This document shows positions 29,601-37,866 of a DNA stretch of 64,000 bases, piece by piece. The stretch lies in the NCBI GenBank assembly GCA_000720375.1, contig JOAA01000002.1, positions 1 through 64,000 of the forward strand, in the 5' to 3' direction. The notes below the pieces were generated by a model. That model was not told the origin of the DNA, made no database searches, and saw only the letters and a list, made by a program, of their open reading frames with translations. This DNA comes from Rhodococcus rhodnii. GTDB taxonomy: Bacteria; Actinomycetota; Actinomycetes; Mycobacteriales; Pseudonocardiaceae. The translations under genes and the position numbers were made by a program. Position 1 is the first letter of the stretch, and each line of letters begins with the position of its first letter.

Positions 29601-29971
29601 GCCTGTCGCCGGACAGTTTCCCGACCCAGTTCGTCCGCGAGCACCTCACCGAACTGGGTGCGCTCACGGCCGCTGAATTGTCCAATGTGGATAACGGGAC
29701 CCGGGTCCTGATCGGCGGCGCCGTGACACACCGCCAGCGCCCGGCGACCGCGGGCGGTGTGACGTTCCTGAACATCGAAGACGAGACCGGGATGGTGAAC
29801 GTGGTGTGCTCACCGGGTTTGTGGGCCAGGTACCGCCGGGTGGCCAGGGGGAGTTCGGCCATGCTGGTCCGCGGGATCGTCGAGAAGGCCGAGGGAGTCA
29901 TCAGCCTGCAAGCCGACCGTCTGCAGAACCTGAACTTACGGATCCCTTCGAAGTCACGGGATTTCCGTTAG
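26663..29971 (+). CDS. dnaE2: Error-prone DNA polymerase III alpha subunit (DnaE2)
   Basis: A 1102-residue C-family polymerase, the catalytic member of the ImuA'/ImuB/DnaE2 mutasome. The N-terminal PHP domain reads YAELHCHSNFSFLDGASHPE and AITDHDGMYG. The palm carries GRGSAANSAVCYALGIT and the metal-binding aspartates in PDIDLDIESDRREEA (Asp457 and Asp459). Later come LGIHSGGMVI, the fingers/HhH segment (MTDLARRVQLTTAQVEAL), and a C-terminal OB domain (VLIGGAVTHRQRP, FLNIEDETGMVNVV). It lacks the long tau-binding tail of DnaE1. The ATG at 26663 follows AAGGGGGCG. No consensus SOS box lies in the 106 bp upstream, unlike imuA' and imuB. Confidence 0.96.
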   Translation: MGWNNPPVRWSDLERALSGKPFQTGDGGDSPAWTHHRDPYTLPPDFELPGATDHPGGAERVPYAELHCHSNFSFLDGASHPEELVEAAAIQGLEAIAITDHDGMYGVVRFAEAAKELGVRTVFGTELSLGLPEPQTGVPDPVGEHLLLLARRLDGYTALCRAISAGQLNGAEKGRPVYDIEQVVEETKDKCVVLTGCRKGAVRRALDTDGPAAAAAKLKQLVDMFGKEHVFVELTDHGMPQDSFRNDVLAGLAAEFGLPTIATNAVHYAHPNRARLAAAMAAVRSRKSLDEMAGWLPPATAYLRSGAEMKARFDRRYPGAVQRAAVLGVDLSFDLRLVAPKLPPFDVPPGHTEDTYLRYLTYKGAANRYGRSDENPKAYAQIEHELEVIKELGFPGYFLVVWDIARFCRESNILCQGRGSAANSAVCYALGITGVDAVAHNLLFERFLAPARDGPPDIDLDIESDRREEAIQYVYRKHNRWCAAQVANVITYRAKSSVRDMARALGYSPGQQDAWSKQIDRWGPVKATVDENDHDIPDVVLELANEIEGFPRHLGIHSGGMVICDRPVGEVCPIEWATMADRSVLQWDKDDCASIGLVKFDLLGLGMLSALHYAIDLVREFEDTEVDIANLDLGDKNIYDMLSKADSIGVFQVESRAQMATLPRLKPRKFYDLVVEVALIRPGPIQGGSVHPYIRRRNELEPTTYEHDLLKPALKKTLGVPLFQEQMMQLAVDVGGFNAAEADELRRAMGAKRSTYRMERLRERFYEGAAKKGITGDLAERIYTKMLAFANFGFPESHALSFAHLVFASSYFKYYHPAAFCAALLRAQPMGFYSPQSLVADARRHDVEVRGPDINASLAHATLERTDAKPAVRLGIGTVRTIGQKLAEMIVAERRENGPFASMTDLARRVQLTTAQVEALSTAGAFGCFKISRRAALWSAGAVAGDRPDRLPGTTASAEAPALPGMEAVELAVADVWANGLSPDSFPTQFVREHLTELGALTAAELSNVDNGTRVLIGGAVTHRQRPATAGGVTFLNIEDETGMVNVVCSPGLWARYRRVARGSSAMLVRGIVEKAEGVISLQADRLQNLNLRIPSKSRDFR

Positions 29972-29972
29972 A

Positions 29973-30566
29973 TCACGGCTGGCGACCTGTCAGCGCGAGG
30001 TACTTGTCCTTCCACGACGCGTCCTCGCCGACCTCGACGGGTTGGCGGTAGATGCCGAAGGAGCGCCACATGTCCGCGGATGGCGCGGTGCCTTCGTACA
30101 TGCCGCGCGCGAGCTCCTCGGTGATCGGTGACGGGACGCCGATGTGCAGCGCGAGGTCGTGCGCGACGAGACTGCGGGCGATGTTGAGCTGCCAGAAGTA
30201 GTCCCACGCCGGCACATCGCCGTAGGCACAGTGGACGGTCGCGTCCCGGTCGGTGACCTCGCGGGCGGCTGCCAGAGCGGCCTCGGCGATCCGGTTGATG
30301 TTGCCGGCGCGGTCGTCGCCGAGCAGGTCACCGTCGTAGCGGTCGCGGCCGACCTCGTCCATCGTCCGGCCCGCGAGCATGTCCGGGATCCACGAATCGT
30401 CGTAGGCGTGGTGGTTGAGCACCTGGCGTACCGGCAGTGGCTTGTCCGCGCCCTCCATGTCGAACATCGGCGGGAACATCGTGTCCAGGTGCTCGTCCCG
30501 CACCTGCGTGTAAACACTGACGGCGGCGGTCTCGGCCTGCAGGAAGACTTCGGCTTCGGGAATCAT
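29973..30566 (-). CDS. DinB-fold metal-binding protein (TIGR03086 / mycothiol-transferase-like)
   Basis: A 197-residue four-helix-bundle protein. Probable metal ligands are His residues in QVLNHHAYDDSWIPDML and VAHDLALHIG, matching the three-His arrangement of DinB/YfiT-like proteins, many of which in actinobacteria are mycothiol-dependent enzymes. It is convergent with dnaE2 (1 bp apart) and divergent from the reverse-transcriptase gene. The substrate is unknown. Confidence 0.78.
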   Translation of the reverse strand: MIPEAEVFLQAETAAVSVYTQVRDEHLDTMFPPMFDMEGADKPLPVRQVLNHHAYDDSWIPDMLAGRTMDEVGRDRYDGDLLGDDRAGNINRIAEAALAAAREVTDRDATVHCAYGDVPAWDYFWQLNIARSLVAHDLALHIGVPSPITEELARGMYEGTAPSADMWRSFGIYRQPVEVGEDASWKDKYLALTGRQP

Positions 30567-30634
30567 GCGGTCAGCTTATGAACTATTCAGGTCAGTTCTC
30601 GGCCGCAATCAAAATGCAGGTACATTCGGTTCCG

Positions 30635-31981
30635 ATGCGGCGACACGGCGGTGAGCACGGTGGTGGACACCACCCCTCTGGGGCTACCCCAGGGAGCACG
30701 GATTTACCTGCGGATGGCGCCCCACGCGCGACGGCACACGCTGTGTACGCATGGGCGCGCGGATATCGGGAGAACGAGTCACTCCGTGTCGCCGCATCCG
30801 CTCTCGACGGCCCGTGGACCCAGGCCGATATCGCGACGAGATTGAGCGCGCTGTACGCCGACCCGGCCGCCGCCGAGGTCATGGCCGACCTGCTGGTCTC
30901 GCACAGTCCACGCCAGCCCTTCGGCAGCCTTCATGACCTCGCACGTCAGATCGCGGCATTCCCGCCATTGCCCGAACCACCGGCGCCCGAGCCGCCGCGG
31001 CCCAAGAAATCGCTTGACCTACAAGCATTGCTGGACGTCACAGCGTCCGAATTGGACTGGCTGGCCGACGCGAGAGGCTGGAACAAACGCGCCGGACAAC
31101 CGTTGTGGCACTACCGATCCCAGTGGGTCGGCACGTCCACCGGCGGGCTGCGGTTGATCGAGGCGCCCAAACCACGGCTGGCCGAAGCGCAACGCCGGAT
31201 CGCCCGCCACCTTGACCTGCCTGTGCACGAAGCGGCGCACGGATTCCGGAAAGGACGGTCAGCGCTCACGTATGCCGCGCCACACGCGGGAAAGCCGCTG
31301 GTGGTCAGGATGGACCTGGAAGGCTTCTTCGTCTCGGTCACCGGGCCGCGAGTGCGCGCGCTGTTGCACGAGTACGAGCACGCCACCGCTTTGGCCGGTT
31401 TGCTCACGACCCGGACTCCGCTGAAGGTGATCCACTCCGCGCCGAAAACGTCGGGTGATCCCGGCATTCGGCGAAGGTTGTTGGCACGCCTGGCACATCA
31501 GCACCTGCCCCAGGGAGCGCCGTCGTCACCCGCCGTTGCCAACGCCGTCGCGTACCGGCTCGACTGCCGACTGCATGGCCTGGCGAAAGCGCTGGGCGCC
31601 GACTACACGCGCTACGCCGACGACCTGGCGTTCTCCGGTCCGCAAACGCTTCCGTTGTACCGCTTGCTTCCTGGGGTCGTGACGATCGCGCGGGACGAAG
31701 GCTTCCGGGTCCGCCCGGACAAGACCTCGATCGCCGGACAGCACCAACGGCAGAAACTTGCTGGACTCGTGGTCAACACCGCGCCGGCTGTCCCACGCGC
31801 CGAGTACGACGCGCTGAAAGCCTTGTTGCACAACTGTGTCAGGACGGGGCCGCAAGCACAGAACCGCGCCGGACACAGCGATTTCCAGGCGTACGTGCGC
31901 GGCCGGATCGAGTGGGTGGCGGCAGGTCACCCGGCCAGAGGTGCGAAGTTGCGCGAGCTGTTCAGCCAGGTCACCTGGTAG
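30635..31981 (+). CDS. Retron-like reverse transcriptase
   Basis: RNA-directed DNA polymerase with the full set of RT motifs. In order: RLIEAPKPRLAEAQRRIARH, HGFRKGRSALTYAAPHAGK, the first catalytic Asp in VVRMDLEGFFVSV, LPQGAPSSPAVANAVAYRLD, the active-site box YTRYADDLAFSG (YADD at 31613-31624), RVRPDKTSI and QKLAGLVVN (the position of the retron VTG motif). A 140-residue N-terminal region ends in a Pro-rich linker (PEPPAPEPPRPKK). No endonuclease or maturase domain follows, which argues against a group II intron and for the retron-like class. The start is uncertain: ATG at 30578 or 30635, or GTG at 30743, where family-like sequence begins. Confidence 0.88.
   Translation: MRRHGGEHGGGHHPSGATPGSTDLPADGAPRATAHAVYAWARGYRENESLRVAASALDGPWTQADIATRLSALYADPAAAEVMADLLVSHSPRQPFGSLHDLARQIAAFPPLPEPPAPEPPRPKKSLDLQALLDVTASELDWLADARGWNKRAGQPLWHYRSQWVGTSTGGLRLIEAPKPRLAEAQRRIARHLDLPVHEAAHGFRKGRSALTYAAPHAGKPLVVRMDLEGFFVSVTGPRVRALLHEYEHATALAGLLTTRTPLKVIHSAPKTSGDPGIRRRLLARLAHQHLPQGAPSSPAVANAVAYRLDCRLHGLAKALGADYTRYADDLAFSGPQTLPLYRLLPGVVTIARDEGFRVRPDKTSIAGQHQRQKLAGLVVNTAPAVPRAEYDALKALLHNCVRTGPQAQNRAGHSDFQAYVRGRIEWVAAGHPARGAKLRELFSQVTW
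30648..30702 (+). other. Paired short hairpins upstream of the reverse-transcriptase core
   Basis: Two adjacent stem-loops, ggtggtggacaccacc (30659-30674 area) and ctggggctaccccag (30678-30692 area), are bracketed by direct repeats of gagcacgg. The overlying frame has low GC at third codon positions (about 58% by hand count of 36 codons, against about 75% in the next 36) and a rare TTA codon. Both facts suggest this DNA may act as RNA rather than protein. Confidence 0.4.
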
Positions 31982-31998
31982 TCCCTTACCATCCCGGT

Positions 31999-32451
31999 GT
32001 GGCCGAGGGCGAAGCCGATTTCGAGATCGGTAAGGACGGCTTGACCGTGATCATCGTGGGTGTCGACGGCAGCCCACCGTCCTTGCACGCCGCCGCGTGG
32101 GCGGGCGGCCTGGCCCGGCGGGAACGGGCCAAGCTCGTCCTCGTCTACGTCGAGCCGATCGCCAGTCCGGCGTACTGGACGGCGATGGGCATGGCGGGCG
32201 CCACCGAGGCCGCGACCGCGTTCGTCGACGAGATTCGCCGCGAAGCCGCCGCCTACCTCGACCATGCCGGGATCCCGTGGGAGCTCGTGCACTACCGCGG
32301 CGATCCGGCGCACGGCCTGGAAGCCCTCGCTGAGGAGCGACGCGCCGACTGCATCGTCGTCGGTCGCTCCCGGCACGGACGTGGCCTGGTCGGCTCGGTG
32401 CCCAAGATGCTCGTCAAGGACGCCAAGCGGCCGGTCGTCGTCGTTCCCTGA
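31999..32451 (+). CDS. Universal stress protein (UspA family)
   Basis: A single-domain, roughly 150-residue USP with the alpha/beta fold. It starts IIVGVDGSPPSLHAAAWA and ends with the ATP-binding signature ADCIVVGRSRHGRGLVGSVP and RPVVVVP. The GTG at 31999 is used; a TTG at 32041 behind AAGGA is also plausible and would give a more usual N-terminus. It lies 17 bp after the reverse-transcriptase gene and could be cotranscribed with it. Confidence 0.88.
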   Translation: MAEGEADFEIGKDGLTVIIVGVDGSPPSLHAAAWAGGLARRERAKLVLVYVEPIASPAYWTAMGMAGATEAATAFVDEIRREAAAYLDHAGIPWELVHYRGDPAHGLEALAEERRADCIVVGRSRHGRGLVGSVPKMLVKDAKRPVVVVP

Positions 32452-32459
32452 ACGAGTGC

Positions 32460-32503
32460 GAAGACGACAAAGACGGCCATGCCTGGCCGTCTTTGTCGTC
32501 TTC
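32460..32503. terminator. Perfect 20-bp stem bidirectional terminator
   Basis: gaagacgacaaagacggcca, loop tgcc, then its exact complement tggccgtctttgtcgtcttc, followed by aaaaa. It sits between the convergent universal stress protein and TNT-domain genes and should stop transcription from both sides. Confidence 0.92.
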
Positions 32504-32514
32504 AAAAATGCGAA

Positions 32515-34374
32515 TCAGGTCAATGGCGGCGGTTCCCGGCCGGGGATCTCGACCAGGTAGCCGTCCTCGATCAGGTCCTCGACGGCGTGCGGCAGCAGGA
32601 ACGCCGTCCCGCCACCCGGCTGCTCGAACCACGGGATGGCCACGCCGGTCAGCACCTCGAACGGCTGCTGCACCCGATACACGCGGTACTCCCGGTTCAC
32701 CCACTCCGGTACGAGCGACCGCAACGGGAACGGCGTGCCGACGGCGTACGTCAGGTTGCCGTCGCCATCACCGAACCGGTCGATCTCGGTGCCCGGGTGC
32801 AGTTCGATCATTCGCTTGCCACGGAACAACGTCAGCGGCGGCTCGCCGTACAGCGGCTGGATCGGCCAGTCCTGCGGACGGGTCTCCGTCATCGCGTTAC
32901 CGGCGCCACCACGGCTGGGGGCAGGCAGCATCGCTGTGGAGTTGCCCACCTCAGGCGGCGGAGGCGCGGCGGGTACCGATACGGGCTCGCGCTCGTCCGT
33001 GTCCTCCAACGCCGACAACGAAGGCAGCGAGAGGACTGTCCGCTCGGCTATGTCGTTCTCGTCAGCAACCGGGGGAGGCGGCGGAGGCGGGGGCGGCGGT
33101 GCTGGGGGTGCGGCGGCCGGAGCGGGCTCCGGCAGCGCGGGCCGAGGCCCGTCCAGCAACACCTTGCCCAGCAGGAACGCCGTGGCGTCGGCGACGTCTT
33201 CGAAGTCCGACGGCGAAACGTACTGGTCACGCTCGTACCAGCCGACTCGCCAGCCGTCGTCGACCCACTCGAGGTTCCAGGTCCGGTCCACCGGCGGGCC
33301 GATCCGGTACGCCGAGTCCGGCACGCCCAGGTCGGCGAACTTCGCCCGGAGCGCGTTCAACGCGGGACCAGGCGACGGAGGCGCGGGCACGGCCGGGACC
33401 GCCGGCACGGTCGGCGGCTGTGGGACAGCCGCGACGGCAGGCGGCGCGGGAGGCGGGGGCGGTGGTGGAGGAGGCGGTGGCGCGACCGGACGGCCTGGCG
33501 GAGGCGGCGGCGCGCCACGGTTGACCACGGCGGACGCTTCGTTCACCGTCGCCTCGTCGACCTCAGGCAGTTCGAAGCCCTGCCTGCGGATGTGCGTGAC
33601 CAGGTCGGGCTCGGGGCTGACGCCGTACGTACGCAGGTAGTAGTTCACCGACGCGGGCCAGATCCACGTGCCGTCGGTGTGGAACGCGATCGGCACCGAG
33701 TTGCGGCCCTCGGGATCCAGCCGGTCGACGTCGTAGCCACGGCTGGGCATCGCCAACGGGCCGTCGTCCAGGTAGGCCAGCATCGCCTCGGTGTCGAGCT
33801 CGTCGATCTGCGGCCGGTTGACGATCGGCCGGCCCTGCGGGCCCATTCCGTCGAACGTCCTGGCGATCCGGAACCGCTGGCGCTCGAAACCACCCGGCGG
33901 GGTGGACGGTGGCGACATCGGGGCGGGCGGCGGAGCAGGCGGAGGCGCGGCCAGCCGCCGGGTGAGCCACTCCGGGATGTTCTCGTCCTCACGGGGGAAC
34001 ATCTGCAGCTCGTCGGGGTACGCCGGAGGCGGCGGCGGGTTGTCCCACTGCGGCTCGTCGCGGTCGTACTCCAGGTTGTAGCTCGACGGCCGATCCAGCT
34101 GGTAGCGCGCGTTGAACCAGGTCCCCCGGCCGTCGCGGTACATGCCCGCACGCAGGCGCGCGAACAACGCGGCCATGTCCGGCGAGACCGTCCAGGCCCT
34201 CGGCTCCTCGTTCTCGCAGGTCAGTTCGGCCGACATCTCGTGATAGCGGCCGACAGCCCGGTAGTGCACCACGACTTGCTGCCACTCCGGCGGTGCAGCC
34301 CGCAGCAGCGCCAAGCCGATCTGCTTGACCAAGGTGTCCTGCTCGGTCGGATCCAGCTGGGTCGGTTGCGTCAC
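32515..34374 (-). CDS. Multi-domain TNT (NAD glycohydrolase-type) toxin candidate
   Basis: A 619-residue protein. Residues 505-612 form a TNT domain like the C-terminal toxin of mycobacterial CpnT: LHPGTEIDRFGDGDGNLTY, VGTPFPLRSLVP, REYRVYRVQQPFEV and the conserved WFEQPGGGTAF loop with Gln585. The N-terminus is not a pore or secretion domain. It has a YezG/DUF600-like module (about 10-130, with WFNARYQL and FPREDENIPEWL), a second related region (about 190-270) and a third short one (340-405), separated by poly-proline linkers. There is no signal peptide. The GTG at 34374 follows GGGAGG. No immunity gene is obvious alongside. Confidence 0.85.
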   Translation of the reverse strand: MTQPTQLDPTEQDTLVKQIGLALLRAAPPEWQQVVVHYRAVGRYHEMSAELTCENEEPRAWTVSPDMAALFARLRAGMYRDGRGTWFNARYQLDRPSSYNLEYDRDEPQWDNPPPPPAYPDELQMFPREDENIPEWLTRRLAAPPPAPPPAPMSPPSTPPGGFERQRFRIARTFDGMGPQGRPIVNRPQIDELDTEAMLAYLDDGPLAMPSRGYDVDRLDPEGRNSVPIAFHTDGTWIWPASVNYYLRTYGVSPEPDLVTHIRRQGFELPEVDEATVNEASAVVNRGAPPPPPGRPVAPPPPPPPPPPPAPPAVAAVPQPPTVPAVPAVPAPPSPGPALNALRAKFADLGVPDSAYRIGPPVDRTWNLEWVDDGWRVGWYERDQYVSPSDFEDVADATAFLLGKVLLDGPRPALPEPAPAAAPPAPPPPPPPPPPVADENDIAERTVLSLPSLSALEDTDEREPVSVPAAPPPPEVGNSTAMLPAPSRGGAGNAMTETRPQDWPIQPLYGEPPLTLFRGKRMIELHPGTEIDRFGDGDGNLTYAVGTPFPLRSLVPEWVNREYRVYRVQQPFEVLTGVAIPWFEQPGGGTAFLLPHAVEDLIEDGYLVEIPGREPPPLT

Positions 34375-34500
34375 GTCCCCATCCTCCCTTTTTCGACCTG
34401 GTTCGGCACATGCGTCATTCGCCATATGCCCAACCCGGCCCGTGACGTCCTTGAGAGTAATCGTTCGCAGATTGTCGGTGCCCCTTGAGACAGTGAGCGG

Positions 34501-35718
34501 GTGCTGCAGCCCTATCGCGAACTCGCCGCCGTCCCCCGGGTGCCAGGCCTGCTGACCTGGGCAACGTTGGGCCGTCTGCACATGACCGGCACCCCGCTGG
34601 CGATGTCGTTCCTGATCGCCGGATGGACCGGGTCGTACGCGATCGCGGGTGTGATCGGCGCCGCTCTGCTGGTCGGTCTCGGGGTCTCCGGACCGATGCG
34701 TGGCCGGGCGGCCGACCGTCGTGGTGCCGCGGACCTGATCGTCTTCACGGGCGTCAGCTACGGCATCGGGATGACGGTGCTGGCCTTCCTGCCCACCTGG
34801 CTGCCCAGTTCGTGGTGGCCGCTGATGGCGGTGGCCGCGTTCACCGTAGGCCTGTTCAACCCGCCGGTCATCCCCGTGGGCCGGGCGATCTGGCCGCGGC
34901 TGCTGTCCGGATCGGCGCTGAACTCGGTCTACACCGTGGACGCCACGCTGACCGAGCTGATGTACGCCGTCGGCCCGCTGCTGGCCGCGGCCTTGGTCGC
35001 CGCGGTCAATCCCGAGCTGTCCATTGTGATCTCGGGCGCATTGGCCACGATCGGGGCACTCGGGTTCGCCCGGATGCTGACGTTGGCTGGACTGGGCGGA
35101 CCGGTGCCGACGATCCACCACGCCAAGCCACGGCGCGCGGGGCTGTTCAACGTGCCTGGTGTGGTCGCCTCGCTGATGCTGTCGTTCTTCCTGGTCGCGG
35201 CGTTGCTGATGGTCGACATGACGATCGTGGCCTGGGCGCGCAACGTGAACCTGCCGATCCTGGCCGGTGTGCTCGGCGCGGTTTGGGCGGTCGGCTCCGG
35301 TATCGGCGGGCTGATCGCGGGAGGTTTGACCGGGACGCCGAAGCTGACCCGCCGCGTAGTGCTTAACCTGGTTGGAGTGGCCGCACTGGTACCTGTGTTA
35401 CCCCCGGTGTTCGACCCGGCGTCGCCGTGGTTGATCGGCGTGGTGCTGCTGTTCGGCGGTGCCGCGATCGCGCCCGCCGTCGCTGCGGCGAACGCACGGC
35501 TTGGTGAGCTCGCGCCGGAAGCGCGCAGAACCGAGGCGTATGGCTGGTTATCGTCGGCGTCCACCGCCGGCTTCGCGTTCGCGTTGCCGACGTCCGGCTT
35601 TCTGCTGGACAACGGTGGGCCGTCGTACGCCGCGGCCGGCTCGGTCGTGCTCGTCGCGCTGGGCGTCGTGCTGGCGATGCGGATACCTGCGGCGAAACCT
35701 GTGCCGGTCCTGTCGTGA
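34501..35718 (+). CDS. MFS transporter
   Basis: A 405-residue, 12-helix permease with a compressed MFS loop motif (GPMRGRAADRRGAADLI) between helices 2 and 3 and a large hydrophobic second half (VASLMLSFFLVAALLMVDMT). No substrate signature is visible. It starts with GTG at 34501, divergent from the TNT gene (126 bp between), and overlaps the next transporter by GTGA. Confidence 0.85.
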   Translation: MLQPYRELAAVPRVPGLLTWATLGRLHMTGTPLAMSFLIAGWTGSYAIAGVIGAALLVGLGVSGPMRGRAADRRGAADLIVFTGVSYGIGMTVLAFLPTWLPSSWWPLMAVAAFTVGLFNPPVIPVGRAIWPRLLSGSALNSVYTVDATLTELMYAVGPLLAAALVAAVNPELSIVISGALATIGALGFARMLTLAGLGGPVPTIHHAKPRRAGLFNVPGVVASLMLSFFLVAALLMVDMTIVAWARNVNLPILAGVLGAVWAVGSGIGGLIAGGLTGTPKLTRRVVLNLVGVAALVPVLPPVFDPASPWLIGVVLLFGGAAIAPAVAAANARLGELAPEARRTEAYGWLSSASTAGFAFALPTSGFLLDNGGPSYAAAGSVVLVALGVVLAMRIPAAKPVPVLS

Positions 35719-36647
35719 GGCGATGGCCGTACGGTCTGGCAGCGGTCGTAACCGGGGTTCTTCTCTCGTCCCAAGGACGAGTCAACGGTCAGCTAGGCGC
35801 GCAACTGCAAGACGGCGTGTTGGCGGCGCTTATCTCTACGGGCTTCGGCTGGATCGTGCTTGTCGCTTCGGTGGTCCTCACGCCTGCCGGGCGACGTGGT
35901 GCCGGCCGGGTCGTGGAGGCGTTGCGCAAACGGGAGCTGCGCTGGTGGCAGTGCCTCGGCGGGTTCGTCGGGGCGTACATGATCTTCACGCAGGGTGTCA
36001 CGATCACCGCGCTCGGCGTGGCCGTGTTCACCGTCGCGACGGTCAGCGGCCAGCTGGTGAGCAGCCTGCTCGTGGACCGCGCCGGTCTCGGGCCGGCCGG
36101 GCCGCAGCCGATCACCGTCTGGCGGCTGCTCGGCGCGGCGATCGCCGCGGGCGCGGTCGTGCTCGCCCTGCAAGGCCAGTTCGACAAGCCGGAGAACGTG
36201 TGGCTGTTCGTCCTGCCCGCGATCGCCGGGTTCGGGCTGGCCTGGCAGACCGCGATGAACGGGCAGATCCGCGAGGCGTCCGGGAACGCGGTCGTCGCCG
36301 CGATGGTCAACTTCGGCGTGTCCATGGTGCTGCTGATCGTCGCGTCCGTGGTGGATGTGCTGATCCGTGGCTGGCCGGCGAACTTCCCCGACGAGTGGTG
36401 GATCTACACGGGCGGGGCGTTCGGGATCTTCGTGATCGGCATCTCGACGATCACCGTGCGCGCCATCGGGGTGCTCTTGCTCAGCCTGTGCGTGGTCGCC
36501 GGACAGCTGATCGGCGCGGTCCTGCTGGACGTCTTCGTGCCCGCCCGGGATGCCCACCTCACGTCCACCGAGGTGCTTGGCGCGGTGATCACCCTGGTCG
36601 CGGTGGCCGTCGCCGCGGTACGTACCTCTGAGAGGATGACGGCGTGA
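35715..36647 (+). CDS. DMT-type transporter (YdcZ/DUF606-like)
   Basis: A 310-residue membrane protein made of two similar five-helix halves, each beginning with a glycine-rich helix and containing the family's NGQ motif: [13 protein letters not shown] in the first half and [14 protein letters not shown] in the second. DUF606 proteins of this type usually consist of 150-residue halves or their fusion. The GTG start overlaps the MFS stop, and its own stop overlaps folD, so three genes are translationally coupled. Confidence 0.85.
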   Translation: MRRWPYGLAAVVTGVLLSSQGRVNGQLGAQLQDGVLAALISTGFGWIVLVASVVLTPAGRRGAGRVVEALRKRELRWWQCLGGFVGAYMIFTQGVTITALGVAVFTVATVSGQLVSSLLVDRAGLGPAGPQPITVWRLLGAAIAAGAVVLALQGQFDKPENVWLFVLPAIAGFGLAWQTAMNGQIREASGNAVVAAMVNFGVSMVLLIVASVVDVLIRGWPANFPDEWWIYTGGAFGIFVIGISTITVRAIGVLLLSLCVVAGQLIGAVLLDVFVPARDAHLTSTEVLGAVITLVAVAVAAVRTSERMTA

Positions 36648-37492
36648 GCGCGACGATCCTGGATGGCAAGGCGACCCGTGACGCGATCTACGAGGACCTC
36701 AAGGTGCGCGTGGCCGCACTGCGGGCCAAGGGGATCGCGCCCGGCCTGGGCACGGTGCTGATCGGTGACGACCCGGGATCGGCGATGTACGTCCGTGGCA
36801 AGCACGCGGACTGCGCGAAGGTCGGGATCACCTCGATCCGCAAGGATCTGCCCGCGGACATATCCCAGGAAGACGCCGAAGCCGTACTGGACGAGCTGAA
36901 CGCCGACCCCGCGTGCACCGGCTACATCGTCCAGTTGCCGGTGCCCAAGCACCTGGACACGGGCAGGCTGCTGGAGCGCGTCGACCCGTCGAAGGACGCG
37001 GACGGCCTGCACCCGGTCAACCTCGGCCGGTTGGTGCTGATGGAGCCCGCACCGCTGCCGTGCACGCCGCGCGGCATCGTCGAGCTGCTCAACCGCTACC
37101 AGGTGCCGATCGCGGGCCAGAACATCACGGTCGTCGGCCGTGGCGTGACCGTCGGCCGCCCGCTTGGCCTGCTGCTCACCCGTCGCTCCGAGAACGCGAC
37201 GGTCACTTTGTGTCACACGGGCACGAAGGACCTGGCCGCCGAGGTCAGCCGGGCGGACATCGTGGTCGCCGGTGCCGGTGTCCCGCACCTGATCACCCCG
37301 GAGATGGTCAAGCCAGGCGCGGCCGTGCTGGACGTCGGGGTGAGCCGCACCGAGTCCGGAATGGCCGGTGACGTGCACCCGGATGTCCGTTCCGTGGCTG
37401 GGTTCCTGTCGCCGAACCCAGGCGGTATCGGCCCGATGACCAGGGCGATGCTGCTGACCAACGTGGTCGAGGCCGCCGAGGCCCAGGCGTGA
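36644..37492 (+). CDS. folD: Methylenetetrahydrofolate dehydrogenase / cyclohydrolase
   Basis: Interconverts 5,10-methylene- and 10-formyl-tetrahydrofolate using NADP, supplying formyl groups for purN and purH. The 282-residue product shows the catalytic region [42 protein letters not shown] and [13 protein letters not shown]. The NADP site is [16 protein letters not shown], and the C-terminal [15 protein letters not shown] is conserved. The usual Lys of the YxxxK motif is present (YVRGK). The GTG start overlaps the upstream stop; downstream DUF3017 is the normal actinobacterial partner. Confidence 0.96.
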   Translation: MSATILDGKATRDAIYEDLKVRVAALRAKGIAPGLGTVLIGDDPGSAMYVRGKHADCAKVGITSIRKDLPADISQEDAEAVLDELNADPACTGYIVQLPVPKHLDTGRLLERVDPSKDADGLHPVNLGRLVLMEPAPLPCTPRGIVELLNRYQVPIAGQNITVVGRGVTVGRPLGLLLTRRSENATVTLCHTGTKDLAAEVSRADIVVAGAGVPHLITPEMVKPGAAVLDVGVSRTESGMAGDVHPDVRSVAGFLSPNPGGIGPMTRAMLLTNVVEAAEAQA

Positions 37493-37779
37493 CCGTCGTG
37501 CCGTCCAAATCGAAGCTGCGCGATCAGTGGCCGTTCGGCCTGGTGCTGTTGATCGTGGTGGTCGGCCTCGCGCTGATCGCCATGTACTACTGGCGCCGCG
37601 GCACGTCCTTGATCGGCGGTGCCCTGCTGGTCGCCGCGGCCCTGCGGCTGCTGCTGCCGGACAGCAAGGCCGGCCTGCTGGCCGTGCGCAAGCGCCGGGT
37701 GGACATCCTGCTGTACGGCGGGTTCGGCCTGATGATCCTGTACATCTCGGCCTCGATCATCGGCGGCCCGCTCAACTGA
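37489..37779 (+). CDS. Small membrane protein, DUF3017
   Basis: A 96-residue protein with three hydrophobic helices ([53 protein letters not shown]) and basic loops. The pair folD-DUF3017 is conserved in actinobacteria, including mycobacteria. The start overlaps the folD stop. The function is unknown. Confidence 0.88.
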   Translation: MTVVPSKSKLRDQWPFGLVLLIVVVGLALIAMYYWRRGTSLIGGALLVAAALRLLLPDSKAGLLAVRKRRVDILLYGGFGLMILYISASIIGGPLN

Positions 37780-37866
37780 TCGGCCGGGACCGCCTCGGCC
37801 AGGTGGCCATCGGGAACAGCTTTTCGACCGAAGTCGTGGCGGCGGGATGTCCATAACGTCGTCACC

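Noticed and set aside
30578..31981. Group II intron maturase
   Set aside because: No X/maturase or endonuclease domain and no intron RNA domain V-like sequence at the 3' end; the RT ends shortly after the thumb.
32479..34488. A 669-codon plus-strand frame opposite the TNT gene
   Set aside because: An antisense shadow of a GC-rich gene; arginine-rich, no start site, and the minus frame shows clear domains and proline linkers.
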